This document shows positions 28,401 to 43,400 of a DNA stretch of 64,000 nt, piece after piece. The stretch's first letter is position 1. Every line of letters begins with the position of its first letter. The translations under genes were made by a program, and so were the position numbers. This DNA is from Beroe ovata (lineage: Eukaryota; Ctenophora; Nuda; Beroida; Beroidae). The stretch covers positions 47,457 through 111,456 of the forward strand of contig CAMPET010000057.1 of NCBI GenBank assembly GCA_946803715.1, written 5' to 3'. Under the pieces are notes generated by a model that was not told where the DNA came from, did no database searches, and saw only the letters and a program-made list of their open reading frames with translations.

Positions 28401-31400
28401 GCTGTGGTGAAGTTACGCAATTGTCGAAAAATCACCCTATCAACAAGAGCTATCAGCTTACCGTTGTCAAAGATATTTGGTCTGCATCACTTGTACTAAT
28501 TTCAAATCCGTTTTTATACCAGACAAACTGTGCAGCAGGTAGGAAGTCGGCAGTACATGTGATAGTGAGGCTATCACCCCTGTTTAGGGCACTGGTTGGC
28601 ACTTGGAGAGAAATGACACCGTAGACAGTGAGAGACACAGGATCTGACACATCGTCACCTCCAAGGAAGATGGATGCCAGAGTGCCATATGCTGCTTTGC
28701 AAGAATAACTAGCAACGTCAGCCTGTGCAACGTTAGATATAAGTCTCTCAATGGATACACAATACAATCATCAAACTTTATTTTACGTAAGTACGTCGGA
28801 TAGATTTTTTCACTACATTCACAACTTGATTCTCTTAACTCTTGCAAGTCATTGAGTCACTTACCCTATCGGCATTCCTTATCATAAGCAGACTTGTGTA
28901 TCTGTTACTGCTTACTGTGACGTAATCCTCAGGATCCTCCATCTCAACACCATTCTTCAGCCATATCATGCTTGGTTGAGGGGGTCCTAGGAGGATGCGA
29001 GTTACCTCACTCAATGGTACAATGTACATAGCTAGTGATACTGGCAGCTGCACCAATACTAGGTATGGATCTTCTTCGGTAAAGGTCTATCTAAGCAATA
29101 TGGAAAATACCTGAAGAAACACAGTATAGTTTGGCGGTTCCCCCGACCATGGCAGTTACATCCACTGGAGGTTGCTCAATTCCCACAACAACGAGAGCAC
29201 AATTTGCAGAAGTGACTGTCTTATCTCCGATAACCATAGTGCAGACTAATGTTCCCTCATCTTCAGGAAGAAGCTCGTCTATGGTAAGGACAGAGCTTGT
29301 TTGATACTTCCCATCAGAAATCGAATTCACTGAAATCATATTATCAAGTTCAGCTTTTGAATCTAATGCACTATTGCATGGCATCCTGGTAATTCTAAGA
29401 GAGCATTAAAATACGAATAATAGGTAATCATTAATATTACCAGGGGTTGAGAGAGAACCGAGGGCTAGACTTGTTATGTCTTGTCCATCTTTGTACCAAG
29501 TGATGTTAGAGGCATAAGAATCTCCACTCGAGATACAGGTAACCACAGCTCCATTCCCATCTACACCACGTGCAGATGTGGGGAATGAGGTGATGCCAAC
29601 CACGGATATGGAACCGGGCTCAGACTCGAGGACCTGGTCACCGAAAGCGATGAAGCAGACATAGTTCCCGTCCATGGTACCCGTGACTCTGAACAAGACC
29701 AAGAAACTCGTGAAGGATCCGTCACTGTTTTCCTCTATGTAGGAGTAGCTCCCACTCTCTACCGGGCCTCCATCAGCTCTCCAGTATGTGGTTGGGGAGA
29801 TGTCGGTAGGTGTTGACGTGGTAACGCAAGAGAGTACGAGCTGCTCACCAATTTCAGCGGCAGTACTAACTGGACTGACAGCTATTCCTGTAGATAATTA
29901 AGATTCAGCTTATCTGTATGTGCCGTTATGTTCATGATTTTTAATCCGACACCACCAGATGGGAGGAAAGGGGCAAAAATCATTCATTATTAATCTTTAC
30001 GGTGCAATTTACCTAGAACATAGACGGTGACATTACGTTGGAAGGATTCCTGACCAACAACAACCTCACAAGTGTAAACGCCTGTTTCACTTGGTACAAT
30101 ATTTGTAAGAGTGAAATTCAGCGATTGGGAGGTATTTGTTGTATCAATGACTGATGACGAATCATCTGTCCACGTTATAGACGTTGCCTCAGGAGTTCCG
30201 TCATAGGAGCATGGAACATCGAGACTCGATCCTTCTTGAGCAACATATGAATCAACATCAGGTCCAAACGCTGTAATATTGAGAGTAGGTTTCACGGTGC
30301 TAATCACAATTACTTTAGTATGATGTTAGGTGTCACAAAGAATTCCATAATTTCAGCTGCAGGCACTCACAGTAACAATCTGAGATGTTAACACTGCCCT
30401 CTCCTCGAGTTGTGTACCCTTGTGGGCATGATGTGCATATTCCACCAGTTGAACCATCGGAGTATGTTCCAATGGTACAGTTCATGCAGCCAGACAGAGT
30501 GGAGTACTGTCCAGCACCACAAACCCCTGTTGTTTACAATTAGGTTCCTAATTCTCTGTTCAATAACACATGTTACCAATGTATGAATTACGAATGTAGT
30601 CATTGATCTCTAACTAAAAGAACTAAGTATAGATTGAAAGTTAATTGCTACAGTATCAGTGAGTGATATGGAAATAACCTACTGATCCAAAAATCCTAAA
30701 AAATTGCTTAAATTACTTACCGACAATGGAGACAGTTGTATATGTCTGGTAAGTATTTGAGCCCCATACTACACTGCATGTATAAATCTCATCGGTAACA
30801 CCCGCTTCTAAAGTAAGATTCAGTTGCTGCACATTTCCATCAAAGGTTCCCTCAGTCACTTTAGCCAAGTTATCATCAGAAGCAGATGATTGCACAACCG
30901 TTCCATTAGAGGTTAGCCACTGAATACTATCAGGTTCTGCACCTATAGCCGAGCAAACAATAGCCGAACTTGCAGCATTGGAAGAAACTTGCAGAGTGTC
31001 GTCACTGACATTCAATGAAACTGCATGCAGTGTAGCAGATGCAGCAGAGCTATCTGACACATTGTCATAAGTGACAGAGCAAAGGTAGGTGCCCGAAGTT
31101 GAGACATCTACACTCGAGATTTCATAATATGACTCTCCTGCTGTGAGGTTTACACTCGAAGCTTGTACAGTGATGCCATCGAATGTCCTGTGAGAATAAT
31201 CAAATGAGGCACATACTATCTGATAAGTTAATTCAACTCACACTTATATCAAAGCCCAGTAGATATAATCGGCACAGAATAATAGGTAGTGAAAAAATTA
31301 CCATTGTACAGAGGCATCAATACTATGCTCAATCGAATAAGAACAAGTGAGGATGGTCATGCTTCCAATATAAACATTCCAGTCACCATCAGAGATAGTC

Positions 31401-34400
31401 AATTCTGTGCTTGCTGCAAAAAATGGGGATGAGTCCTATCTCTAGCTCTCTAGACTAGATAGTAAATGAGAGACTAGATTGATGAGGGCATTAAGCTGAA
31501 ACAAAAATAGTTAATAAACTATACCTGATCCATTCATAAATAACCTTACCTATGACGTTGAGCTGAGCAGAAGATGATTCTCTACCATTGATCAAGTCAT
31601 AAGAAACATTGCAAATCAGTACTTCATCCTTTATAGCATTGGTAACCGTCAGTGTTGATACTTTTTCATATGAATCATCCACTACAAGATCAACAAGGAC
31701 ACCATTCTCAGCAACATCTGTTCTGTTGGCTACATTCCATGAAACAGAAACCACATCACCTTTGGCAGAGCAAGTGAAAACTTCATCACTTGACCCAACA
31801 AGTGTATAGACAAGCTCAGGGGACAGATGGAATTCACGTGTGTAGAAGGTCTCAGCATTAGAAGAATATGTCTGCACAAAACTATTCTGACTAGGGACAC
31901 TGTATGTGACTTTGCAGACCAATGGTGAATTGGCAGTGATATTTGTTATACCCTCAGTCAAAGAACTTATTGTCCAGGATATTTCCCCAGCAACACTGTC
32001 ATCTGAAATGAACATGACAATAAAAGATTCCAATATTATCATATGGCACAATACGCATGGCTTCTTTACAATGAAATATCACATGAGTTTATACTGACTG
32101 GTTGTAGAGGAAGGATATTCAGTAGTGATAAGCTGATCAGCAAAGTAGAAGTCTGCGGATACAGATACTCCAGACAAATAAGTGAATGTACAGATGAAGG
32201 TTTCTTCCTCATCCATGTTTCCATACGAATTCCCAGAGGCGGTAACCAACAGGGTGGTATCTGAATTGAAATAATCACAAATATTAGCTCATTTACTCAG
32301 GGGTGAAAGAGACATCACTTTTCCTCAAATTGAGCAGCGTCAAGTACCTTCAATATAATGCAGGGTGATGTTTTCTCCAGTAACTTCGGCACTGTCCGAG
32401 TAGATGAATTTGCATGTGACGGTATCAGATTCTGAATTATGATCGAAATCTAGCTCAGCTTCATGAGTGTAGTTAGTGGTCTGTACTCTGGTGGTCATTG
32501 CAGTCAAATTTAAACCAAGAAGAGAACTCCATTCCACGCTAACAAAAGCATCTCCATATGCTGTACACGACAGAGTAACTGTGGAAGTATCAGCTCCCAT
32601 GTAGTATAAAGTTGTTGGAGTTTCAACTTCCCTGACATAAAGTACAAAGTCTTCTGATGTTAAACTGCCAACTGTTGGCCATGTTACGCTGCAAGAGTAT
32701 GCACCAGAATCGGTGCCAGTTGATTGCAATATGGTGTATGTTGTTTGAGTCTCAGCAGGTATCACAGTTCCTTCGTAATGCCAAACAACAGTTGGTGAGA
32801 GAGATGAACTTGTGATATCGCATGTTAGTGTAATATTCGTCGTGGAATAGACAATGGGACTGCTGGCAGTAACTGTTGCACCTGCGAAACGAGCAATCAT
32901 TAATACAGATATAAAAAGAACAAAAATCCTTAATCCATAAAATCAATACATTGAAAAAAACTTACTCAACAAGTCCAGCTGGACAGTTTCATCTTCAGAT
33001 CCCCCCAGGGTGTAAGTAACAGTACAAGTGAAAACTTCATCCTTTACTGTATTGCTGATGCTGAGCAGAGATACAACCTCAGTGGAGGTATTAGTGGTCA
33101 AGCTTACACTGACACCATTCTCATTTACATCTGATCTTCCTTCTACATTCCAGAGTAATGACTGTATATCGCCTTTGGCAGTACAGGTAAAGGTTTCGCT
33201 GCTCGATCCTTTGATCGAGTATTGAGAAGTTGGGGTGGCAGAGATCTCACGAACAAAGTACTTGGTGCTGTGTTCATAAGTATATCTTTGAGTGAAACTA
33301 TCCTGGCTATCCATTCTGTAAACCACTTTACATCTCAAAGGTTCGTTGCTTGTGATGTCGTGAGTAAGAGTACCAACACTCCAAACTATTTCCCCATTTC
33401 CAATATCTAGAAATAATTGGGTAAGAGAAAACAAATATCGATAACCAAATCATCTGGAGTAATTGCACATAGTGATCGCATCCACTCAGAAAAACAGTGA
33501 CTAAATTGAGATCAACAACTAGCCACATTAGTCTGTGAGAAGCCTTAAACCTAGTTAATAACGAGAAACTCTGCTTACTTATTGATGCATTGGGATAAAT
33601 GTCGATAATGTTGATGCTTGATCCGAAGAAAAGATTGGCAGTGATTAACGGACCAGCAACATGCTGATAACTGCAAGTAAATTCTTCACTTGAGCCTAAA
33701 CTTCCAAACCAGTTCGTGCTTGAAGTAGTTAGAGTAACTTCATCTAAAATGATAAGTTGATAAGGATAATGAATATTGAACACGGGAAACAAATAGTACT
33801 CTTGTTAATTCATGCAGCACTAACATTTCCCTCATACATCTGCATTGTAAAAGGTATAAGGCAATAGAAAATGGATAGCTCAACAGTACCTGCTATGTAT
33901 ATGACTGCTATTGTGTCACCAGATAGAGTAACATTGTCATATGTATAAGTGAAGGAGCATGTTATATTATCCTCAGCTACCGAATAAGTGTACTCCAGAA
34001 TAGCTTCATAGCTGTAGGAACCAGCCACCAAAGTGGCATTCATTCCAGACAAGTCTATCCCTGATTGTGAACTCCATTCTACACCTGACACAGCATCTCC
34101 ATATGCAGCACAAGACAAAAAGACTGTGGGAGTATCAGCTCCAATGAAGAACAAAGTTGTTGGAGTTTCAACTTCCCTGACATAAAGTACAAAGTCTTCT
34201 GATGTAAAACTGCCCACTGTTGGCCATGTTACACTGCAGGAGTATGCACCAGAATCTGTGACAGTTGATTGCAATATGGTGTATGTTGTCAGAGTCTCAG
34301 CAGGTATCACAGTTCCTTCGTAATACCAAACAACAGTTGGTGAGAGAGATGAACTCGTGATATCGCATGTTAGTGTCATATTTGATGTAGAATAGACAAT

Positions 34401-37400
34401 GGGACTGCTGGCAGTAACTGTTGCACCTGTGAAACGAGCAATTATTAATACAGAGATAAAAAGAAGAATAGTCCTTAATCCATAAAATCAATACATTGAC
34501 AAAAACTTACTCAACAAGTCCAGCTGGACAGTTTCATCTTCTGATCCACCCAGGGTGTAAGTGACAGTACAAGTGAAAACTTCATCCTTTACTGTATTGG
34601 TGATGTTGAGCTGAGATACAACCTCAGTGGAGGTATTAGTGGTCAAGCTCACACTGACACCATTCTCATTTACATCTGATCTTCCTTCTACATTCCAAAG
34701 TAATGACTGTACATCCCCTTTCGCCATGCAGGTAAAGATTTCGCTGCTTGATCCTTTGATCGAGTATTGAGAAGTTGGGCTGGCAGAGATCTCACGAACA
34801 AAGTACTTGGTGCTGTGTTCATAAGTATATCTTTGAGTGAAACTATCCTGGCTATCCATTCTGTAAACCACTTTACATCTCAAAGGTTCGTTGCTTGTGA
34901 TGTCGTGAGTAAGAGTACCAACACTCCAAACTATTTCCCCATTTCCAATATCTAGAAATAATTGGGTAAGAGAAAACAAATATCGATAACCAAATCATCT
35001 GGAGTAATTGCACATAGTGATCGCATCCACTCAGAAAAACAGTGACTAAATTGAGATCAACAACTAGCCACATTAGTCTGTGAGAAGCCTTAAACCTAGT
35101 TAATAACGAGAAACTCTGCTTACTTATTGATGCATTGGGATAAATGTCGATAATGTTGATGCTTGATCCGAAGAAAAGATTTGCAGTGATTAACGGACCA
35201 GCAACATGCTGATAACTGCAAGTGAATTCTTCACTTGAGCCTAAACTTCCAAACCAGTTCGTGCTTGAGGTAGTTAGAGTAACTTCATCTGAAATGATAC
35301 GTTGATAAGGATAATGAATACGGGAAACAAAAAGTAGGTTTGTTGATTCATGCAGCACTAACATTCCCATCATAAATCCGCATTGTAAAATGTATGAGGC
35401 AATAGAAAATGGATGGCTCAACACTACCTGCTATGTATATGACTGCTATTGTGTCACCAGATAGAGTAACATTGTCATATGTATAAGTGAAGGAGCATGT
35501 TATATTATCCTCAGCTACCGAATAGGTGTACTCCAGAATGGCTTCATAGCTGTAGAAACCAGCCACCAAAGTGGCATTCATTCCAGATAAGTCTATTCCT
35601 GATTGTGAGCTCCATTCTACTCCTGACACTGCATCTCCATATGCAGTACAGGTGAGACTGACAGTTGTGGTATCTGCTCCCAGGTAGAATCGTGTTGTAG
35701 GAACTTCAACATCCCTTACATTGAGCACATACACCTCAGTATCAAGAGTTCCAACAGTTAACCAAGTAACTTCACAAACATAGCTGCCTGTATCAGAGGG
35801 TTGAGCATCAGTTAACTCAAGATCAGGACTTGTTTCACCGCTGATGTAACTTCCATCGAACTTCCATCTAATTGTTGAATTCAGTGGAGATGCCGTCAGG
35901 ATGCAGGAGAGGGTAATGTTTGCCGATACAAGAATATAGGTTCCATTAACACTTGGAGTTATAACAGCACCTGAGAGGAATTATATTGTTTAGGAAACTT
36001 TTCATGTATTCAGTTGAAAATGCTGTTGGTTCACTCCATTAATTATGGAATAACTGCTTGTCCATCCCTATAACATGACAATTCTATCTAGAATACCAGC
36101 TACACAAAAATAGGATTTAAACATCACCTAGCGTTAAGAGCTGTGTCGTGTTTGATTCTCCGACAGTTGTCAAGTCATAGGACACACTGCAAGTAAATAC
36201 TTCATCCTTCACGGCATTGGTTATTGTCAGAGTTGAAACTTTTTCATATGAACCATCCACTTCAAGATCAACAAGGACACCATTCTCGGGAACATCTGTT
36301 CTGTTGGCTACATTCCATGAAACAGAAACCACATCACCTTTGGCCGAGCAAGTGAAAACCTCGTCACTTGACCCAACAAGTGTATAAACAAGCTCATGAG
36401 ACAGAATGAATTCTCGTGTGTAGAAAGTCTCAGCATTAGAAGAATATGTCTGCACAAAACTATTCTGACTAGGGACACTGTATGTGACTTTGCAGACCAA
36501 TGGTGAATTGGCAGTGATGTTGGTTATACCCTCAGTCAAAGAACTTATTGTCCAGGATATTTCTCCAGCTACACTGTCATCTGAAATAATACAATTACAA
36601 TAGAAGGTTCCGAAATCGATATGGCTTTAGGTAAAATGGCTAGATGGATTCTTTACCAGGAAATATCACATTGAAACTATAGGTGAGTATTGAGTACTAA
36701 CTGGTAGTAGAAAGGGGATATTCTGTTGTGATAAGCTGATCAGTAAAGTAGAAGTCTGCAGTTGTAGTTACTCCAGACAAATAAGTGAATGTACAGATGA
36801 AAGTCTCTTCCTCATTCATGTATCCATACCAATTTCCAGAGGCAGTACCCAAAAGGGTGTTGTCTGAATCGAAATTACGAATATGAGCTTGATCTTGTCG
36901 CTAGTGAGCAGCATCAACTAAAAACTAAGGTGTACCATAGAAAATGAACCATACCTTCAATGTAATACAATGTGATGTTTTCTCCCGTTACTTCAACATT
37001 GTCCGAGTAGATGAATTTGCAGGTGACGGTATCGGATGTTGAATTATGATCAAAATCTAGCTCAGCCTCATGAGTGTAGTTAGTTGTCTGCAATCTGGTA
37101 GTCATTGCAGTAATATTTGTACCAAGCAGAGAACTCCATTCCACGCTTACAACAGCATCTCCATATGCTGTACAAGACAGAGTGACTGTGGAAGTATCAG
37201 CTCCCATGAAGTACAAAGTTGTTGGAGTTTCAACTTCCCTGACATAAAGGACAAAGTCTTCTGATGTTAAACCGCCAACTGTTGGCCATGTGACACTGCA
37301 AGAGTATGCACCAGAATTTGTGCCAGTTGATTGCAATATGGTGTATGTTGTCTGAGTCTCAGCAGGTATCACATTTCCTTCGTAATACCAAACAACAGTT

Positions 37401-40400
37401 GGTGATAGAGATGAACTTGTGATATCGCATGTCAGGGTAATATTTGACATAGAATAGAAAATAGGACTGCTAGCAGTTACTTTTGCACCTGCAAAACGAG
37501 GATCATTAATTAGACAGATATAAAAAGAAATAGTAGTCATTACTGCTTTTTAATGATAGGTTATTCCACAAAACAAATGCATCAATAAAACTTACTCAAA
37601 AAGTCCAGCTGGACAGTTTCATCTTCAGATCCACCCAGGGTGTAAGTGACAGTACAAGTGAAAACTTCATCCTTCACTGTATTGCTGATGTTGAGTTGAG
37701 ATACAACCTCAGTGGAGGTATTAGTGGTCAACCTCACACTGACACCATTCTCATTCACATCTGATCTTCCTTCTACATTCCAAAGCAATGACTGTATATC
37801 GCCTTTGGCAGTACAGGTAAAGGTTTCGCTACTTGATCCTTTGATCGAGTATTGAGAGGTTGGGCTGGCAGAGATCTCACGAACAAAGTACTTGGTACTG
37901 TGTTCATAAGTATATTTTTGAGTGAAATCATCCTGGCTATTCATTCTGTAAACCACTTTACATCTCAAAGGTTCATTGGCTGTCAGATCATGGGTTAGAT
38001 TACCCACGGTCCAAACCATTTTTCCATCAGTAGTATCTGCAAATGATTTCTTCAGGTAAGCATCAGTTGTGTACAGGCATGATTTCAATATTGAAAGATC
38101 AATCAATGAATCAATGGATGCATTAATTGCTTACTGATGGAAGCGTTTGGGTAGACGTCAATAATATTTGTACTTGCTCCAAAGAAAAGACTGACAGTGA
38201 CTGTTGGACCATCGATATGTTGATAACTGCAAGTAAATTCTTCACTCCCGCCGACATTTCCATACCAGTTTGTACTTGTGGTAGACAGAGTCACCTCATC
38301 TGAAAAACGAGAAATTGGGGCCCTTAAGAGAAAAACAAGCTTAACAATTATTTGGTCCTTTAGGTTTTGAAATGATAATCTGGCTGCACGATAGAGTGTA
38401 ATAGGTAGTCAACTTTACATAGTAAAACGATAGAATAATTGCTTTAAGAATTCAATAAAAGGAAGTACCTACCTGCTATGAATATAACTGCTATAGTGTC
38501 ACCAGACAGAGTAACATTGTCATAGGTATAAGTGAAGGCGCAGGTTATATTATCCTCAGCTACCGAATAAGTGTACTCCAGAATGGCTTCATAGCTGTAG
38601 GAACCAGCCACCAAAGTGGCATTCATTCCAGACAAGTCTGTTCCTGATTGTGAACTCCATTCTACACCTGACACAGCATCTCCATATGCAGTACAGGTAA
38701 GATTAACAGTCGTTGTATCTGCTCCCAAGTAAAATCTCGTTGTAGGAACTTCAACATCCCTTACATTGAGCACATACACCTCAGTATCAAGAGTTCCAAC
38801 AGTTAACCAAGTAACTTCACAAACATAGCTGCCTGTATCAGAGGGTTGAGCATCAATTAACTGAAGATCAGGACTTGTTTCACCGCTGATGTAACTTCCA
38901 TCAAATTTCCATTTGACGAGGGAAATGAGAGGAGTAACTGTGTAATTGCAGGACAGGGTTATACTTGATGAGACAAGGATGTATGATGCACTTTCGCTGG
39001 ATGATGTGGAGGCACCTGAGAAAAACATCATTAACTTCATATACCTGTTCATTGGATATAACCATTTAGATACCTACCTACCAGAGAATTTCAAAAAATG
39101 AAAAACCTTCCAATGGAATTGTTGGCCCATAAACATTCTTCTATCACTCACCCAAAATTGTGAGTTCAGTTGTATTTGATTCACCGCCTCCCAAAAAGTA
39201 GACGACAGTGCAAGTAAAGATCTCATCTTCCACTATGTTGGTGACGCTTAGAACAGAAATCTTTTCATTGGGGTCACTTTGATCAACGTCTACAGTTACT
39301 CCATTCCCGGCTGTCCTATTCCCTATATTCCAAGAGACAGAACCCACATCGCCTTTGCCGGTACAGGTGAAAGTCTCGTCAATAGTCGAAGTGAATGTAT
39401 AGACAACCTTGGGAAGCAGTACAAATTCACGTGTGTAGAACGTTCCGGAATTTGAAGAATATGTCTGAGTAAAATTATGTTGATCTGGAACACTATATTC
39501 AACATGACATTGCAGTGGGAAAAGGACAGTTATGTCCGTGATTGTGTCAGTCAAAGTATCCAAATTCCAAGTTATTTGGCCTGGCACACTTGTATCTGAA
39601 ATGCATCGTTTTATGGATATACATTATGCAGTTACTGACTGAAGAAATAAAGCAACAAACAGCATTGTGAATGAATACCGAATGAAGCTCCATACACCAT
39701 GGTTATTTGGTATTGGTTAAGCTGAATAATGCATCAATTGAAACAAGTCAGTACTCACTAGTGAAAGCATCAGAATACCGATCAGATATAGGAACTGACT
39801 GGAATAAGAAGCTGGCAGTGATATTGACCACAGGATAATAAGGGTATGTGCATACAAATGTTTCTTCCCCATCCATGTACCCATACCATAATCCAGACGA
39901 AGTATTCAGTCCAATGTCATCTAAGGGTGAATCATTTTATTGCTAATCTAAGTTTCTCGAATCTATGACTTGAAAACTGAAATGGATCATTCAAAACTTA
40001 CCGCGATGAGACTGAAAAAGGAATCAAATAAATTATATAGTATTTACCTTCTATGAATTGCAGAGTAATATTGTCTCCGGTTAATTCAGTATTATCAGCT
40101 GTGTAAATGAATTTGCAGGTTACAGTATCCGTTGTTGAATTGTGGTCAAAGTCTAGCTGAGCCTCATGAGTGTAGTTAGTGGTCTGCAATCTAGTGGTCA
40201 TTGCAGTCATATTTGTACCAAGCAGAGAACTCCATTCCACACTAACAACAGCATCTCCATATGCTGTACAAGACAGAGTGACTGTGGAAGTATCAGCTCC
40301 CATGTAGTACAAAGTTGATGGAGTTTCAACTTCCCTGACATAAAGTACAAAGTCTTCTGATGCAAAACTGCCAACTGTTGGCCATGTTACACTGCAGGAG

Positions 40401-43400
40401 TATGCACCAGAATCGGTGCCAGTTGATTGCAATATGGTGTATGTTGTTTGAGATGCAGCAGGTATCACATTTCCTTCGTAATGCCAAACAACAGTTGGTG
40501 AGAGAGATGAACTTGTGATATCGCATGTCAGGGTAATATTTGACATAGAATAGAAAATAGGACTGCTAGCAGTTACTGTAGCACCTGCAAAACGAGAATC
40601 ATCAGAACAATTATGAAAGACGAGATTAAGTCCTTACTACTTGACAGTAATTGGTCAATGCATTGAAAAGAACTTACTCAAATATTCCAACTGGACAGTT
40701 GCGTTTTCAGATCCACCCAGGGTGTAAATAACAGTACAAGTGAAAACTTCATCCTTCACAGTGTTGGTAATGTTGAGCTGAGATACAACCTCAGTGGAGG
40801 TATTAGTGGTCAAGCTCACAACGACACCATTCTCATTTCCATCTGATCTTCCTTCTACATTCCAAAGTAATGACTGTATATCGCCTTTGGCAGTGCAGGT
40901 AAAGGTTTCACTGCTTGATCCTTTGATCGAGTATTGAGAAGTTGGGCTGGCAGAGATCTCACGAACAAAGTACTTTGTGCTGTGTACATAAGTATATCTT
41001 TGGAGGAAATTATTTTGGCTATTGACTCTGTAAACCACTTTACATCTCAATGGCTCATTGACTGTCAGATCATGGGTTAGATTACTCACACTCCAAACTA
41101 TTTCTCCATCACTATTATCTGCAACAAATGATAATTGTAGCACAAGAGACGCATTTTGAAAACAACTACCTACTTCATCAATGTCCATACTTACTTATAG
41201 AAGCATTGGGGTAGATATCAATGATATTTGTACTCGCTCCGAAGAAAAGATTGGCTGTAATTGCTGGACCATCAACATGTTGATAACTGCAAGTAAATTC
41301 TTCACTCGAGCCTACACTTCCATACCAGTTCGTGCTTGTCGTGGTCAGGGTGACTTCATCTACAAAAATAGTAGGATGATAAAGACAGTACCAATCGTCA
41401 TTATCAAAATAATTGAATAGTACCTACGAATTTCCATCACCTGCTATGTATATGACTGCAATTGGGTCTCCAGATAGAGTAACATTGTCATAGGTATAAG
41501 TGAAGGTGCATGTTATATTATCCTCAGCTACCGAATAAGTGTACTCCAGAATCGCTTCATAGCTGTAGGAACCAGCCACCAAAGTGGCATTCATTCCAGA
41601 CAAGTCTGTCCCTGATTGGGAACTCCATTCTACACCTGACACAGCATCTCCATATGCAGTACAGGTAAGATTAACAGTGGTTGTATCTGCTCCCAAGTAA
41701 AATCGTGCTGTAGGAACTTCAACATCCCTTACATTGAGCACATAAATCTCAGTATCAAGAGTTCCGACAGTCAACCAAGTAACTTCACAAACATAGCTGC
41801 CTGTATCAGAGGGTTGAGCATCAGTTAATTCAAGGTTAGGACTTGTTTCACCACTTATGTAAGTTCCATCGAATTTCCATCTGATGGTTGAATTCAGTGG
41901 AGATGCCGTCAGGATGCAGGAGAGGGTAATGTTTGAAGATACAAGAATATAGGTTCCATTAACACTTGGAGATATAACAGCACCTGAGAGTAATTCAGAT
42001 ATTGTAGCTTTTGCTTAGTAACTTTCCTGTATTTATCATCAATTTTAATATTATTCAGATGATCAAATTGTTTGATTTCAACAATGTTAAATCACCTAAT
42101 GTAATGAGCTGTGTTGAGTTAGATTCAGCCCCACTAGTCAAAATATAAGACACACTGCATGTAAATACTTCATCCTTAATAGCATTTGTTATCGTCAGTG
42201 TTGATAATTTTTCATATGAATCATCCACTAGGAGATCAACAAGGACACCATTCTCAGCAACATCTGTCCTGTTTGCTACATTCCATGAAACAGAAACCAC
42301 ATCACCTTTGGCAGAGCAAGTGAAAACTTCATCACTTGACCCAACAAGTGTATAGACAAGTTCAGGGGATAGATGGAATTCACGTGTGTAGAAAGTTTCT
42401 GCAGAAGAAGAATATGTCTGCACAAAACTATTCTGACTAGGGACACTGTATGTGACTTTGCAGACCAATGGTGAATTGGCAGTGATGTTGGTTATACCCT
42501 CAGTCAAAGAACTTATTGTCCAGGATATTTCTCCAGCTACACTGTCATCTGAAATAATACAATTACAATAGAAGGTTCCGAAATCGATATGGCTTTAGGT
42601 AAAATGGCTAGATGGATTCTTTACCAGGAAATATCACATTGAAACTATAGGTGAGTATTGAGTACTAACTGGTAGTAGAAAGGGGATATTCTGTTGTGAT
42701 AAGCCGATCAGTAAAGTAGAAGTCTGCAGTTGTAGTTACTCCAGACAAATAAGTGAATGTACAGATGAAAGTCTCTTCCTCATTCATGTATCCATACCAA
42801 TTTCCAGAGGCGGTAACCAGCAGAGTGGTATCTGAAAAAAGTACTAATATTAGCTTACTTCTTTCATCAGCTGGTGAAACTGAAGAGCGTTCTGTCAAAA
42901 CTAAGGCGCACCTTCAATATAATGCAGAGTGATGTTTTCCCCAGCTAGTTCAACATTGTCTGAGTAGATGAATTTGCAGGTGACAGTATCCGATGTTGAA
43001 TTATGATCAAAGTCTAGCTCAGCTTCATGAGTGTAGTTAGTGGTCTGCAATCTAGTGGTCATTGCAGTCAAATTTGTACCAAGCACAGAACTCCATTCCA
43101 CGCTAACAACAGCATCTCCATATGCTGTACAAGACAGAGTAACTGTGGAAGTATCAGCTCCCATGTAGTATAAAGTTGTTGAAGTTTCAACTTCCCTGAC
43201 ATAAAGTACAAAGTCTTCTGATGTCAAACTGCCAACTGTTGGCCATGTTACGCTGCAAGAGTATGCGCCAGAATCGGTGCCAGTTGATTGCAATATGGTG
43301 TATGTTGTTTGAGATGCAGCAGGTATCACTGTTCCTTCGTAATACCAAACAACAGTTGGTGAGAGAGATGAACTTGTGATATCGCATGTCAGGGTAATAT

